64,000 nt of DNA from Hetaerina americana (lineage: Eukaryota > Arthropoda > Insecta > Odonata > Calopterygidae). The DNA lies in contig JAKTNV010000003.1 of the NCBI GenBank assembly GCA_022747635.1, positions 96,682,454 through 96,746,453 of the forward strand. Reading direction: 5' to 3'. Under the pieces are notes generated by a model, which saw only the letters and a list, made by a program, of their open reading frames with translations, ran no database searches and had not been told where the DNA came from. Of this stretch, positions 47,041 through 58,209 are shown piece by piece (positions within the stretch are counted from its first letter, which is position 1; every line of letters starts with the position of its first letter). Position numbers and translations under genes: made by a program.

Positions 47041-50000
47041 AGACGTCTACGCTCGCCTTCCTCTTCAATATTTTTTGTGTATACCTGCCTTAAGAACCGC
47101 CCGATGACTTTTGTCCATCCCGCGTGGAAAAACCCTGTTTATCGCTCTCACTCGATCATGCATGCTGGGATAGCTTAAGACTCGTTCGAAAACCGTACTG
47201 CCGTGGCAGCTAATTGAGTTACCTTCTTGTTAAAGCTCGTGGAGGTCGATTCCTCTTGAAGACAGCAGGCCACTGGTCTTCCATGCAATTATGTGTTCCA
47301 TATTTATTTTCGCTGTCTCCTTTCTCTTACGGCATATTTTTCCGCGTCATACATCCACGGCTCATAAATACTTTTAATGGTGTTTCTAGATGGTTATCTA
47401 AAGGAAAAAATGTTAGCAAAAAGGCAAACACGAAGATACCTTCACGGGAATTGGAAAATAATGTTTGAAATGTTTGTAAATGAGTGCTGTATGTCGTGGG
47501 AGAGCAAAGACGTGAAAAATTATGAACCATTACGATTCCTGATTATAAACCATCCAGCAAACAAAGCCTTGGTATTTTAAACTTAATTAATACCGCACAA
47601 GACTTCATAATTCGTAGTTTACTCCCCTCTTTCAATTGAATGCACATCATTAGAATGACAGTATTAATTTTAATTGCTTGCAAAAGGCATCCAATTCGTA
47701 ATTAGTTTTTGGCCTCTAGGTCATACTTCAATTTATATGCCTGTCGGCTATGATAAGGCTTAAGAGATGATATATATGCTTATTTATCCATCTTAAGAGT
47801 TACTTCATACTCCTGAAAGGTTTTCACCTGCATCTTTTGTATTAACCTGCATATTTCCTGGCTTACCTATACCTTAGCTCCTTAATAAAACAAATATGGG
47901 CAGGAAATGTAATTTTTTTAATGAGACATAAAACTAATGATGGTCTATGTTTAAAGCAGCTAGCAAATGGAAATTATTTGAAAATCTTTGATTGCAACGG
48001 AGGGTTTACTGATATCATTTTAGGGTGAGCATTAAATAGCCTATAATTAAATTAGCTCTGGATGAAACTTGATAATTTTATTAAGACTTTATCAGTCATG
48101 TAAAGTTAGGAGTAATTAAAGGGCGATACAGTTTTCCCGTTGTCTATACCTGAATATCTGTGGAAGATGATGATGGCAGTACCATATTCTAATTGCGTAC
48201 AGAATTATTAAATGATGTTTCCTGTTTTTTGATAAATATTACCATAAAATAGTCAATTTTGCGGGTTTCAACTGTCTCAAGAGTTTTGATTGTTCAAAAT
48301 TCCTGACTCGAATCGCGGCTACGTCAAATTTTTAAGCATTTATATCAGAGATTCGGTCACCAGGTCATTCAATAATAAAATACAAAAAGTTATGACATGT
48401 GACTTGGTTTGCCTACTCGTTTCTATATTTACTGGTTGCCATTCACCGATGAGTACTTTCGCATAGTGCACTATAAATAATAGGTATGTTGGGTTTTCAG
48501 ATTGCTAGACATCTTTAAATACAAAGGAGATTGTATGACATTTCGTAAAGAAAAGCATAAAAATTTTAAACAATCGACTGACTCTGCAAATAATTATATA
48601 ATATCCAGAAAATATGCTTGAGAATGCTTGAAAAGAGCTGGCTGCTGGCTGGTCTTAATTGTTTTATTACATATTATTAGTCTATGTGAGCGTTAATAGC
48701 TAAGTAAAATCCAGAATATGCAGGAAGATTTTATGCTGTCGCACTATGTTACACTTCAGCAATGTTTTGATAGATTGAAATTCCGATAAGATGATTACAC
48801 TCGCGTGAGCGTTGCAGTTACATGCCAATTAGAATGCGGATGTCTTAATCCCGAATATAAAGCGTGGAAAGAGCTATAAAGGGAAAGGGAGGGTTTTACG
48901 CCTTCTGTGTCATTAAGGAGTGAGCAGGAGATCGAGATCTGGAGGAGTAATGGCCCGAATGCGTGAGGGCCCATCTCAGGCCGCAACTAAGCAGGGAGCA
49001 TGCCTTAACAACTGCACGGGGCTTTCGGAAGGAAAGGATTGTGGGATTGTCCTTAGGCAGCGTCGATTGTCATCAACTATTTGCCGCCAAACTTTATAAT
49101 TGTGTTCGAGCTTCCTGCGGAAAAAATATTATGCATAGTAAAGCACAGTACTGGAGGGTAAATTCATTCGAAATAATTCGATTTATCTCACTTTCGATGC
49201 CTTTTCTCAACTTGTTTTTTTGTTATTAACCACAAATGAGTACACGTTGAGATGTGACGGAATTTTCAGGGAATAATTGCGTGAAACTATTTAAGGACAC
49301 GACTGTATTCATCAAACGAGGTGAATCAGTGAACAATACATGCTCTACTAAGAACAGCTCTGAATAAGATACACATTTTTTGTATTTTATACAATATTGT
49401 GCTTGGATGGTATTATTGATTTAAACTGTTATATAATTAGCTCATCACTATCTCGCTGCTTTCAAATAAGCTCTACAAATAATAATTCCAGCTACGGTTT
49501 TGCTAAAAAACCACGATGCAATAGTAAATGGAATATTTAAATTTGTTATCGGTAAGAAAATTAATTCTTCAGTGAATTTGAAGTATTTATATTAGGAATC
49601 TTTTTAATGACCATGACTGATTAAGTAGTTATTATGTACAATGATCGCTAATGAGTCGTAAAAATCACCATTTAATAAAATGCGATCTTCAATGACGGAA
49701 TATATGAAATATTTTGAATTCAACTGAGTCGTATAATCGTGATATATACTCTTTGTTAAATTAAGTTGAAATAAAGTAAATATTTGAATGGAGTTAACAG
49801 TATGATTTAATGCGTAATGCTGCGTGATTTAATAAGGTATGCATTGTAATAAATCATAATTAATTTTTTTTAAATTTGGCTGGGAATATTCATTTCTGGA
49901 GAATTGGGAATTGTAATTAATTGTTTGCACGCCCCTATTTATTACATGTAATGTGTATTTATCCAACTGTCACCTAACCGCTGTTTAAGATGAAGAAGAA

Positions 50001-50495
50001 AAATGTTCATGGAGTCAAATAAATAAGTACACAGACAATGTAAACGTAAGTCTTACGATTTACTTGGGGGAATGCCTTCATGATTAAGGAAGACAAACAC
50101 TGCTGTATATTCCACATATGTTTTTCTTTTCCAAGACCATGGCTTTGAGTCTGCCAATCATCATCAGGCCACCAGATGATAATGTACAGCAGCTAAATCA
50201 TGGTCACGGATAATAAAAATCCATTTGGATAATCAACTTGTATCTACCCCAATCATAGTAAATGTAACTAATTGGATGCAAAAAAGGTCAAGATAAAAAA
50301 CTAAGGTCAAAAAGGTCAATAACCAAACTATTTCTACAAATGGACAATACTTTCTTTTAAATTTATCTTGCTATAAGAGCTAGATTTTGAGTTCAAGAAA
50401 AGGAAAACGGCTCAAACGTTTTCCATTATTTATATTTAGTTACTTGAAAAACTAATTCACCTAGTTTATAATATTAATAAAATAAGAAAAATATC
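47041..50495. other. AT-rich DNA, no gene seen
   Basis: Long AT-rich stretch with unrecognised frames of 63-88 codons at 47.2-47.6 and 48.8-49.2 kb. No RNA gene or element identified. Confidence 0.5.

Positions 50496-50500
<5 letters not shown>

Positions 50501-50530
<30 letters not shown>
50501..50530. repeat. (TA)n microsatellite
   Basis: 30 bp of perfect TA repeat, preceded by GTGTG. Confidence 0.95.
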
Positions 50531-50533
<3 letters not shown>

Positions 50534-51002
50534 AGATAGTCATAATGGATTATAGCAAAATATGTAGTGATAAAATAAAATTATAACTTTTGAAGTAATG
50601 TTGATATTTTTTCATTGATTTTTCTCTGGCTACAATGCTTTGATTTGCTCAATTTAAGAAGAGAGGAGACGTCTTTGAAAAAAAGTCATGTAACTGGATT
50701 CAGATACCGATTTAAAACTAAAAATCCTATTCCTATTATATTTTTAGCCTAATCGAAAGCTAGTATGCGTTTTATGAATTGTAACTTTAACCCAAATGAA
50801 AATTTAGTTTATGTAACTAAAGTTATTGGATAACTTCTTATTGCTGATAATGAATTTAGTAATCTTCAAAATACTAAATAATTAACAGAAATTTATTTTC
50901 CGCCTTACGTCCACAAGTTTGTTTTCCTCAAGATACAAATGATACAATGACGAAAGAACCAGTTACTTAAATAAATAAGAAAAAATAAATGTTCACGTGT
51001 GC

Positions 51003-51050
51003 GCGTATATGTATATATATACATATACACTTTATCTTTTATATACATAT

Positions 51051-51112
<62 letters not shown>

Positions 51113-51134
51113 CTTATATATATATATATATAAA
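51003..51134. repeat. Imperfect (TA)n/(ACAT)n microsatellite
   Basis: Alternating TA runs with ACAT and TATACA interruptions over about 130 bp. The 107-codon minus frame across it is a Tyr/Ile repeat artefact. Confidence 0.92.
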
Positions 51135-51606
51135 ATGAAGTAACCCTTATGGCTTTATTTTTAATAAAAATATGTAGGGATATATTTTTTGTTAACTGTT
51201 TTATGCCCGAAAATAAACAATATTTCAAAAATTTTGGTAATTGATCAAATATCTATATATCGCTAATATGTAAATATCTATATTTACAGAGTAAAAATTT
51301 TATGCCATGGAATGCTTCCTAAAAATCCTTTTTTTAGTTTTTGTCATAAATTATCCTTTCTCTTTGAATGTTCAGATATTTGCAGCATAATTTTATTTGC
51401 TGAATGCTAAGAGATATATTAAGATAAGTTGAAGCGCCTTTATTTATTCTTTGCAATAATTTTAAAAGAAAAAATGTAATTCAACAGCAAAAGTCAATTC
51501 GTATTACAATTCATGTGGCATTCATATTTTTCTACATTTGAAATTGCATCGGAATGTTTTATTTAAGATATAAAAATATTTATCAATCTACCTCTACTTT
51601 TTGCAG

Positions 51607-51851
51607 CTCCATGTTATAGAAGTGGTTGAAGCTCGGCAGATGAAGGGGGTACCCGGACGGCGTAGGGTCCCGGCTACGAGAAACCGGAGGTTTGTGTCGG
51701 CCGGTACGGCGGCCCTTCGTTCCTCAGTGGCTCGAGGGATTCCCGCCGGCAAGCAAAGCCGCCGCCACCGGCGTGTTTCCCTCGCAGAGAGGCGGGAGCC
51801 GTGTTTGGGACCCTTTCTTGAGGATTTCGACGTCCGTAAAATAATCAAAAG
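51607..51851 (+). CDS. Candidate internal exon, unrecognised
   Basis: A sharply bounded GC-rich block in AT-rich DNA. Upstream, CTACCTCTACTTTTTGCAG (ending 51606) is a strong acceptor shape. Downstream, AAAAG/GTAGTT at 51851/51852 is a plausible donor. Only one plus frame is open across the whole block. It reads Arg-rich sequence such as VPGRRRVPATRNRRFV and ends FLEDFDVRKIIKR before a TAG if unspliced. The minus strand is also open for 132 codons, which weakens the case. No family is recognised; it could also be a non-coding RNA exon. Confidence 0.3.
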
Positions 51852-51860
51852 GTAGTTACT

Positions 51861-53400
51861 ACTTTTAAAATAAATGAAAGACCTTTGGATCCGCAGACAT
51901 AACAGTGTAGTAGTTATAAAAGGGGAAAAAATAGAAATAAAATATACATTTGAAGGGAAACCGAAAGAATGTTCCAAAATACTCGAGAGCATAGAATATA
52001 TCCTTCTGGTATGAATATGTTTGAACGATTAAATGCCGAAATGGAAACTTTCGATTCTCTGTGTATGTCGGAAGGAGATAAATGTTAATCAGTGAAGTTT
52101 ATTTTATTATCATATTCAAGGGATTTCCTTTCATTGCCATCGAAGGAGAAATTTACATTATTTTTTTGTACAGCTAACAATTCATTTATTTTTCCATTTG
52201 ATTCACCATTAACATAAAATTTCTTGCTTGTGACTGTTTTGTGAAGATTTTTTTAACGTGCAACCCATACTATCTTAAAAAAAATGAAAGCCAGATCTAC
52301 AATCTGTTTAAATACAACAGCTTATGCATGGGATGACATACTTTTAAGACCTTTGGTTTTTACGGAGAAACCTACCACAATTTTATTGCTAGAAAAAGTA
52401 TTCAAAATTTATTGTGTTAATATCGATGATTGTGATATGGGGAAATACTAGTAATAAATACTAGTATGGGGTAGTACAAGGTAATGAATGGCTAAAACTT
52501 TATACTAATTTCCGTTAATGATTACTGTTTAATCTTTAACATATTATAGGAAATTTTTCATAATACCCAATGACAACGGCTTCATACTAAAAGTCTACTT
52601 GTGTATTGGAGCAATTCCTACACTTCTGCACTTTAAGCTGCATGATTTTATGTTTATTTTTGTGATTTAATTTTATATTTCGTTATTCTGCCTATTTCTT
52701 ATGGCGGTCAAATCTTTAGACTAAAGGAAATGTATTTTTTTGCAAATGAAAATGTATAATTTGTAATAATATCAGGGTTGAGACTTACTTTTAAGATTTA
52801 TTCTAAATATTTTGTGAAGTTAAACATCAAAGCCGAATAATGTGCAAAGGTTAAATGAAATCCGAGTTTTCGTGATCATATCTTGATTTATACAATGTCA
52901 ATATATCTTCTATATTCTTGAGTTTGTGCTAATTCCCAACTGTTTTAGACTTAAGCCAATGGAACAGAATTTATAAGAAAATGTGTGTGCTGACCTTATC
53001 TAGTCAGGCTAAACTATTTTACCTAAGTACGAATAGTACATTTAAAAAAATGATATGAACCACGTAGTTATCACGCATTTTTTTTCAGAACGGGTACCAA
53101 GGAAAAATTTCTGGAGATACTCAAATGTTGATGTTTTATTGTTTTGAATCCAATGAGGGTACACGGCAAAAATTGTTTAAACATTCTGATAAACTAGAAT
53201 CGGCACTTGAAAAAAAAGAGGTTGCAAAATATTTCGCTAGCTCAAATCTACGGGTTGCGCAATTATTCAGTAATGGGAGGCTAGGGAAAAGTGCACGGCA
53301 TAATAACATAGTCCAAGTTTTGGCGAGGAACTTGTGACGTGAGATATCACATCTTGCTCCTTCCCCTTGAAAACGAAACGCAATTAAGACATTTTCAACT
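51861..53400. other. AT-rich DNA, no gene seen
   Basis: AT-rich. Frames of 70-90 codons at 53.1-53.4 kb are unrecognised. Confidence 0.5.
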
Positions 53401-55200
53401 CGATCCAATTTACATATAACATCGCCATCCGGGGCTGTCGGACGATGGAAACTCGATTCCAGAAAATCAACCTGCTTCCTGCCTCATCCCCTCAAAGAGA
53501 AAAACCCCCTCCAAACTCCCTTCCTCGCGGTTTCTCGGAAGCCAGCGGCCAGTTTTTGTTTTATAATAAGGCAACTCGCTCCAATACTGGTGCACAAACG
53601 CGCCTTTGTTACAAAGGAGGGGATGTAGAATATATTCCCCAATCTTTTGTTCCTCCTCGCTCCGGCACTGCGACTCTGCTCTGGATATCCCGTTCAAGAG
53701 AGAACGCTTTAATCGTGTCAATCTGGGCTCTTCGTTAAGGCGACTTACGATGATGGACGCATGTTCTGTGTGAGAAGTACGGGGGAGACGGTGGGGTATG
53801 AGGGAAGAAAGGTCAAGGAGTGCGTCCAAGATATGAAACTAAAACCACGCAAGCGGCTGACATGCGTCCACATTTAGCCTCTGCCCGCTCGGGAGGGTGA
53901 GGGGATCCACCAAAAGACACTTGTACTCGCACGCACATGAAAACGCAGCCAGATGCTCTCGGAGGCAAGATGGCAGTCAAAATGGTTATTTTTTTTAAAC
54001 GAAGCCAAAGACGTCCTCCGATCGATCTTAATACGTCCCCATGAATGATTTATCCCTCCGTTTCTCGTCTCCCGAGGGGAGTAACTAGCATTTTCGCGCC
54101 CCCTCCCCTTCGCGCACGTACCATTGCAGACAATCCCTGTGCATTAAATGTCCCACTACCACTCATGCATGCTCGGATGATATCTTCCGAGACGGCTTAA
54201 CTGGGGAACCAGTAGTTCCAGGTCGAGGGAACGGGGTAACGTGTGGTGAGGCGGGAGCGTATTCCGCAAGCTGTTGCTCTCTTAATCCCCCGCTCCCTTT
54301 TTCCCCGACACCTTTTCTTGAGTCATAACAACCCATATTTCCGTACCCCCTCACCTTAGTGCTATTTTTTCCCCTCGCCTCCTAAATTAACTTTCCTTTG
54401 TCCCCTGCGCCTCCTCCTTTCTTGTCTCCTCACTTCATAGCCCCCCACCCTCAACACCCCCGCCCCACAATGCGATGCGCCACTACCCCGCCCACCGAAC
54501 CATACCCTCCCGTCGGTTCCACCACTCCATTTATTCCTTACTTCGCTTCCTTCCCATATTTCCCACTGCCCACCTTCCAGGTAACCCTCCTACACACTCC
54601 ACACACACACACATACCGTTTAGGCATCCTTATCGTGACTTGAGTCCCTCTCCCACAAAAATACCTGTTCCTTCATGACTGAAAAACTGGTCAAATGAGA
54701 GGTTTGCGGGTAATGTGTGTTGTTATTATGATTTATGGCTCGGCCATGCTAGCATGAGTTACGGCGTGGCGATAAAATGAAAGGTTCGGAATCAAGAGCG
54801 CAGGTGAACGAGAGGGAGATTTAGTAGTCCGTGTGTGCGTGAGGAGTGCGTGCGTGGTTTGGCTGCGGGGGGAAGGCGAGGAGGAGGCTTTTTCGCTTTC
54901 CCGTCTTAATTTTCGGTGGCCGCTGAGGGATTGAGGGGGGGGGGGGAGGGGTGCGGGAGGAAAGGGCGCGCGCGCACACACACATATGCCGATCCCGACA
55001 TGCTCGCACTCGGAAAGGCGATTAAGGGTAAGCCGTGCGGGTCCTTTACTTTATTTATCGGCGACTGTGGAGAAGAAGATGAGATAAGAAGCAATACGTT
55101 GGCGTTCACACTGCGAGCGAATTTCATAGGAAAGAGCACATCAGTGCCATTGCATGATCCCGGTTGTAAGTGCTTAGAGTGACGCCGAGGGGTCTTACAG
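53401..55200. other. GC-rich region with pyrimidine-to-purine switch near 54.7 kb
   Basis: Mixed GC-rich DNA to 54360, C/T-rich at 54370-54640, then G/A-rich at 54770-54970 with a 12-G run at 54935-54946 and a short GC/CA repeat. A 120-codon minus frame (53467-53829) and an 88-codon plus frame (54916-55182) have fairly mixed residues but no recognised domain. A donor-like GTAAGC lies at 55028. Confidence 0.45.
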
Positions 55201-56460
55201 CAAATGTAGATCTGTAGTCAGGGCGCTATACACATTCCTGTGTTATTCATTTTCCTTCAGGCAGTAACGCCCTCTTTACATAACATGTTCGCATTTCGTA
55301 AAATGAAATTAAGTCAAACACTATTTTTTTCTTAAAAAATGCCATGCATAATGGCGTAAATTATCGCAAGGCCATCACGGCATCAGATTTCGAGACCAAT
55401 ATTATTTGAAGCCATGAGCCTCGCACAGCTCTCTTGTTATTTTTGAGGCGTCAAAATTCCCCAAATGCGTCCTTTAAAATTGAGTTAGAATGCAATTTAT
55501 ATTAATTTTAAGTTGTTTTCTTTACTGATGAGGAAATGATTTAGCATGTCTAAACAAAATAATTCCACAAATTAATACAAAAATGTCCAAGCTCACAAAA
55601 AAATGAGGTAGTATAAAAATAATATTGCATTTGAAGATTTCCCTGTTATGATTTACACTGTATATACATAATTTTAGACATTATGATCTATCTTTCTAAA
55701 GATGTGGTTCAACTTCACTTACTGATCAATTTTATACTTGATTGATATCTTTTAAACCATATAGTTTGAAGATCAATTAGATATTTTCAAGAAAATTGAT
55801 GGGGGTTCTGGCTAGCACCAAAACCTATAAACAATTTAGCGTGACACGCAAATGGTTTAGATTACTTAGAAAGTAAAAGTAGATTCGTTGATAATCCGTT
55901 GTTAATGGTCTATTTGAGGCTTTAGAATGTGTTTCAATTTTGTTAATGTAACTACTAGAAACTAACTACTAATTGCTAGACATTGCATTCCATTTTTTTT
56001 TTATTCTCTTAAAATTGGAGTGGTATCTTTTGCATGAACTGAAATCATTTCTACTTTGCGGATAGATAGACCTCACGACAACAAGTCAATAAATCATCAA
56101 CAAAGAGACTAACAGCAGACAAAAGTAAGTAGGTTCTCCACCTCGTTCATAACTACTTACATGATGCGTTCCATTAATTGCTCCATGCAGTTTTTCCTTT
56201 AATTTTGTATAATATTTTCGTCATTTAAAAGCCCATCTAGCGATATTTTATTGAGAGAAGAAAAATCATAGAAAAGTCAGGCATATCTTCCTTCAAGTCT
56301 CTTACACTAAACCCTTCTCAAGGGGTGTTATTTTACTTAGCAAGAATTTTATGCAAATATATTTTGATCTCTGAAGGGTTCGGTAGCACATCAAATCTAC
56401 ATTAAATACTTTTTATGAAATGTAAATCATATCTAGTTATTTTGTCTATTATGAAAGAAA
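55201..56460. other. AT-rich DNA, no gene seen
   Basis: No supported feature. Confidence 0.55.
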
Positions 56461-56464
56461 GCAG

Positions 56465-56782
56465 GCTACAATCGTTGAGCTGGCGAAAGAGGGCGGGAGC
56501 GCACGATGAAGCTTGCGGCGATCGGTGGCGTCGTTGGCCGGGCAGCTGGGGTCCACGGCCCGCTCAGCGGCGTCACAACACAGCCACGATTTATGGCCCC
56601 GACGGCTGAGCAAAGCCGGATGGAAGCAGGAGCGTCGCGAATAACGCCTCGACCATTGACATCAAGAATGTCCGTCCGTTCATCGGATTCTGGCTGGCTC
56701 TGGGCCTTTGGATACGGTCGCTGGCCTATTCAAAATAAATATGTGCGACTTTGTCCTTGTGGTCAAAACGTTTGATCTCTAG
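56465..56782 (+). other. Isolated GC-rich block, candidate exon
   Basis: About 320 bp of GC-rich sequence stands alone in AT-rich DNA. AAAGCAG precedes 56465 and CTAG/GTATGC follows at 56782/56783. Two plus frames are open for long parts: one of 89 codons (56506-56775) and one ending at 56609. No protein family is recognised. The frame ending at 56609 is phase-compatible with the candidate exon at 51607-51851. Confidence 0.25.
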
Positions 56783-56790
56783 GTATGCAG

Positions 56791-57978
56791 TTATTTTAGA
56801 TTTGATCCCCTCGGCAATAGGTGCATTTTTAATACATAAAACCATAAAAAAGTTTAAATTCATGTATAGTTCTTGTTCAGCTTAAATTTATATATATTTG
56901 ATTTATCCAACAATCAGTAAGGTACCGTTTTGTTTTCACCTAGCAATCTGTTTTTCACATTATTCGTGACAAAGAATCGCCTCAATCAAGCAGGTAAATA
57001 ACCAAAAAACAAGCGTAGAGCAGTAGCGGAGATAAGAGGAGAGGTTGTGAGAGGTCCAACATTTATGATTATTTCCTACTCGGCAATAAGTACCTCTTTT
57101 TCTATGAATTAATCGTATGACGCCCTCTGTAAGAATCTCTAATATGTACCCAGGAATGGACGAAAGACCTTAGCCTAAATTTTATGTGTTACACAGTTTA
57201 ATGCATTACAGATTTATTTAGTGTAGATGCTACATAATAATTATGATGTTTTTTGAAAATACTCAATAAAAAGGATATGAAATGCAAAATGTTCATAATT
57301 AAGATGTTGCTGATATAATTTATTAATATCGTGACCACAATTTCATTCAAAACTTGCAAATGAAATTGCGCTTATTTGCCACTTATGACTCAGACTATGT
57401 AAAATTAAAGCTTAATGTCAAAATTACGTTAGCCATGCCATTAGAGAATAAAATTCACAATAATATTTTTTCAATATTTCAAAGGTATTTTGCAAGTTTT
57501 CAGAAATTAACTGAAACAAAAAAAATGATTATCCAATTCTAGTGCAAAGAAATCTACAGAAAAATCAAAAATTCTACTCTACAAGAAATAGTCAAGCGAA
57601 TCATTTTTTCGAGTTTGGATTGAAATGGTAAGGAGGAAAATTAAAACTACACGTAAGGATGTACTGCTTTAATTCTATATATTTTCATAAGTTTATTCTT
57701 TAGGTTGTGGAGCGCAAATTTTTGTTAAAAGAATGAAATCATGCAATTTAAAAAAAGATTTTTTGGTTTTCAAATTAACGGCAATGCTATACTCCATTTT
57801 ACCAAGTAACTAATTTTTCACCAGTAAGCAGAGAATTCACCTCAAAAACATAATCTAAGAAATAGAAAATATATCATAATGATAGGGTCTATTGAAAAAA
57901 TGTATTTCCAGCATTTAGCTTAGCATTGAGGTATTCTTTAATTGTTTATAGGAGTTTTGATGTAATCAGTCATAACCA
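56791..57978. other. AT-rich DNA, no gene seen
   Basis: No supported feature. Confidence 0.55.
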
Positions 57979-57980
57979 TT

Positions 57981-58140
57981 CAATAATTTCAGATCGTAAA
58001 AATTATTCGCCTGGACCGGGATCCGAACCCGGATTCCTCGATATCCGGCCAAGTGCTTTAGCAAGTTAAGCTACCGAGGAGTCCTTTTACAATCCGTCAT
58101 CCCGTTCAATGCGAATAATTTTTACAATCTTAAATTGTCG
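57981..58140. mobile_element. Foldback/MITE-like element enclosing a tRNA-like sequence
   Basis: Positions 57981-58010 and 58111-58140 are inverted copies of each other (about 26 of 30 match; the inner 15 bases, GCGAATAATTTTTAC, are perfect). The 100-bp loop contains a tRNA-like sequence on the minus strand. The words GTAATCAGTCATAACCA before the element and ATAATTAGTCATAATCA after it (about 58208) could be an old target duplication, but this is weak. The family is unidentified. Confidence 0.65.
58008..58085 (-). repeat. tRNA-like sequence (not a functional tRNA)
   Basis: On minus, a perfect T-arm is visible: CCGGG-TTCGGAT-CCCGG, containing a B-box. A D-arm-like segment GGTAGCTTAACTTGCTAAAGC resembles an A-box. 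An anticodon-like arm CTTGG-CCGGATA-TCGAG includes G-U pairs, has C instead of the universal U before the anticodon position, and would give GGA (Ser) without the long variable arm a serine tRNA needs. The acceptor ends do not pair. This is typical of a tRNA-derived repeat, such as a SINE head, rather than a tRNA gene. Confidence 0.65.
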
Positions 58141-58209
58141 CATTGTAGTGCACATTTAGCGGATGACTCCATTAACAGTTACTGTCGCGGCATCTCCCGC
58201 AGTTTCTTA

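Noticed and set aside
50905..51228. 107-codon minus frame at 51 kb
   Set aside because: Also a (TA)n translation artefact.
13790..54700. Regular spacing of the pyrimidine-to-purine switches (13.8, 22.6, 32.8, 43.3, 54.7 kb)
   Set aside because: Intervals of roughly 9-11 kb look regular, but other switches (11.5, 28.1 kb) break the pattern and five points are too few.
58008..58085. Functional serine tRNA gene
   Set aside because: Acceptor stem does not pair, position before the anticodon is C, and there is no long variable arm.
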